Source: an uncultured Caryophanales bacterium (GTDB taxonomy: Bacteria; Bacillota_I; Bacilli_A; RFN20; CAG-826). Taken from it: 5,205 nucleotides of DNA. How positions within the stretch are numbered: the stretch's first letter is position 1; the number at the start of each line of letters is the position of its first letter. This document shows, piece after piece, positions 4,843 through 5,205 of this stretch. The position numbers and the translations under genes were made by a program. Location: NCBI GenBank assembly GCA_947165725.1, contig CAMVBL010000080.1, forward strand, positions 1 to 5,205, given 5' to 3'. The notes beneath the pieces were generated by a model that did no database searches, had not been told where the DNA came from, and saw only the letters and a list, made by a program, of their open reading frames with translations.

Positions 4843-5205
4843 TTATTCGAAGAAGAGAATTTCTGTTGTGTTGCTATCTGAGTAGAAACGAATGGAGACT
4901 TGGTGGTCAACATCGTTGGCGTAGTATGGCATACCAGTGCTTGAATCTGTTTTTTCTTCGTAACCAGCAGCTGTAACGATTGGGTCGAGGATAGCTGTAA
5001 TAGCAGCAGCTTGATCGCCACTAACGATAACGAGTAAGTAGTGGTAACCACTTGCAACGTCAGATTCCATTGCGTAACCAGCACCAGCGGCATCTGGAAT
5101 AGCTTCAGCGAGTGTGAATCCTAAACCATATTGAGTTAAGAACGCGTTGACTTCTGCTAATGGGAATTCAGCGAGATCAAATGTAACTGGAGCAGTATAG
5201 CTTGG
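4843..5205 (-). CDS. C-terminal part of a putative surface protein, 5'-truncated by the window edge
   Basis: The open frame continues to the right edge without interruption: 120 codons plus TAA (minus strand 4845-4843). The first visible residues are PSYTAPVTFDLAEFPLAEVN, so an ATG near 5070 is internal, not the start. The domain has alternating strands and helices: a helix 'LAEVNAFLTQYGLGFTLAEA', a strand 'YHYLLVIVSG', a helix 'AAAITAILDPIVTAAGY', then strands 'HQVSIRFYSDSNTTEILFF'. No cysteine, membrane segment or catalytic motif is visible. The order and key positions resemble the C-terminal stretch (about 295-385) of the lipoprotein at 320-1810, so this may be a related lipoprotein with its signal peptide outside the window. 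Function unknown. A terminator follows closely. A 6-bp palindrome (4836-4850) overlaps the stop codon. Confidence 0.8.
   Translation of the reverse strand, partial: PSYTAPVTFDLAEFPLAEVNAFLTQYGLGFTLAEAIPDAAGAGYAMESDVASGYHYLLVIVSGDQAAAITAILDPIVTAAGYEEKTDSSTGMPYYANDVDHQVSIRFYSDSNTTEILFFE

Noticed and set aside
4843..5070. 75-aa minus-strand gene starting at the ATG near 5070, treated as complete
   Set aside because: The frame stays open to the window edge and the upstream residues continue the same domain, so this ATG is internal.
4830..5093. 87-aa minus-strand frame overlapping the truncated gene
   Set aside because: A frame-shifted shadow rich in Leu/Gln/Thr; the overlapping frame has sensible composition and a terminator after its stop.

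Overview
The window looks like a low-GC Firmicutes chromosome. The best guess is an uncultured gut Bacilli of the Mollicutes/Erysipelotrichia-like lineages (RF39/RFN20-type). Reasons: AT-rich intergenic DNA, AGGAGG ribosome binding sites, U-tract intrinsic terminators, and lipoproteins that join a short 'SYDEWLDSVKG' leader module to collagen-like Gly-X-Y repeats. Every readable stop is TAA and Trp is TGG in every gene, so nothing suggests the Mycoplasma TGA=Trp code. The lineage is an inference from style, not from a marker gene.

Layout. (1) Bases 1-78 hold the last 19 codons of a TnpB (IS605 OrfB)-type gene running off the left edge, with the imperfect hairpin that forms the right end of an IS200/IS605-family element. 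(2) Bases 79-319 are AT-rich with a TATAAT box. (3) Bases 320-1810 encode a 496-aa secreted lipoprotein: lipobox Cys23, 16 collagen-like triplets, an Ig-like domain and two divergent C-terminal beta-rich modules; an intrinsic terminator follows. (4) Bases 1855-2075 contain a 70-bp inverted-repeat element of unknown origin, then helically phased T-tracts leading into a good promoter (TTGAAC-17-TATTAT). (5) That promoter drives a two-gene operon: a 121-aa protein of unknown function (2076-2441) and a flotillin (2455-3936), with its own terminator. (6) Bases 4005-4667 encode an AlkD-like DNA alkylation repair protein, possibly from a nearly leaderless mRNA, followed by a terminator. (7) Bases 4714-4792 carry competing hairpins but no gene. 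(8) Bases 4843-5205 on the minus strand are the C-terminal 120 codons of a gene entering from the right, with its own terminator at 4793-4820.

How the parts relate. The minus-strand fragment appears to share its C-terminal domain with the collagen-like lipoprotein, so the window is bracketed by two members of what may be one surface-protein family. The flotillin organises membrane microdomains in other Bacilli; its 13-bp spacing to the 121-aa gene suggests linked function, and no NfeD partner is present. AlkD is an independent housekeeping or stress gene. The least explained items are the shared C-terminal module, the 121-aa flotillin partner, and the 1868-1937 element. No CRISPR array, tRNA or rRNA was seen.
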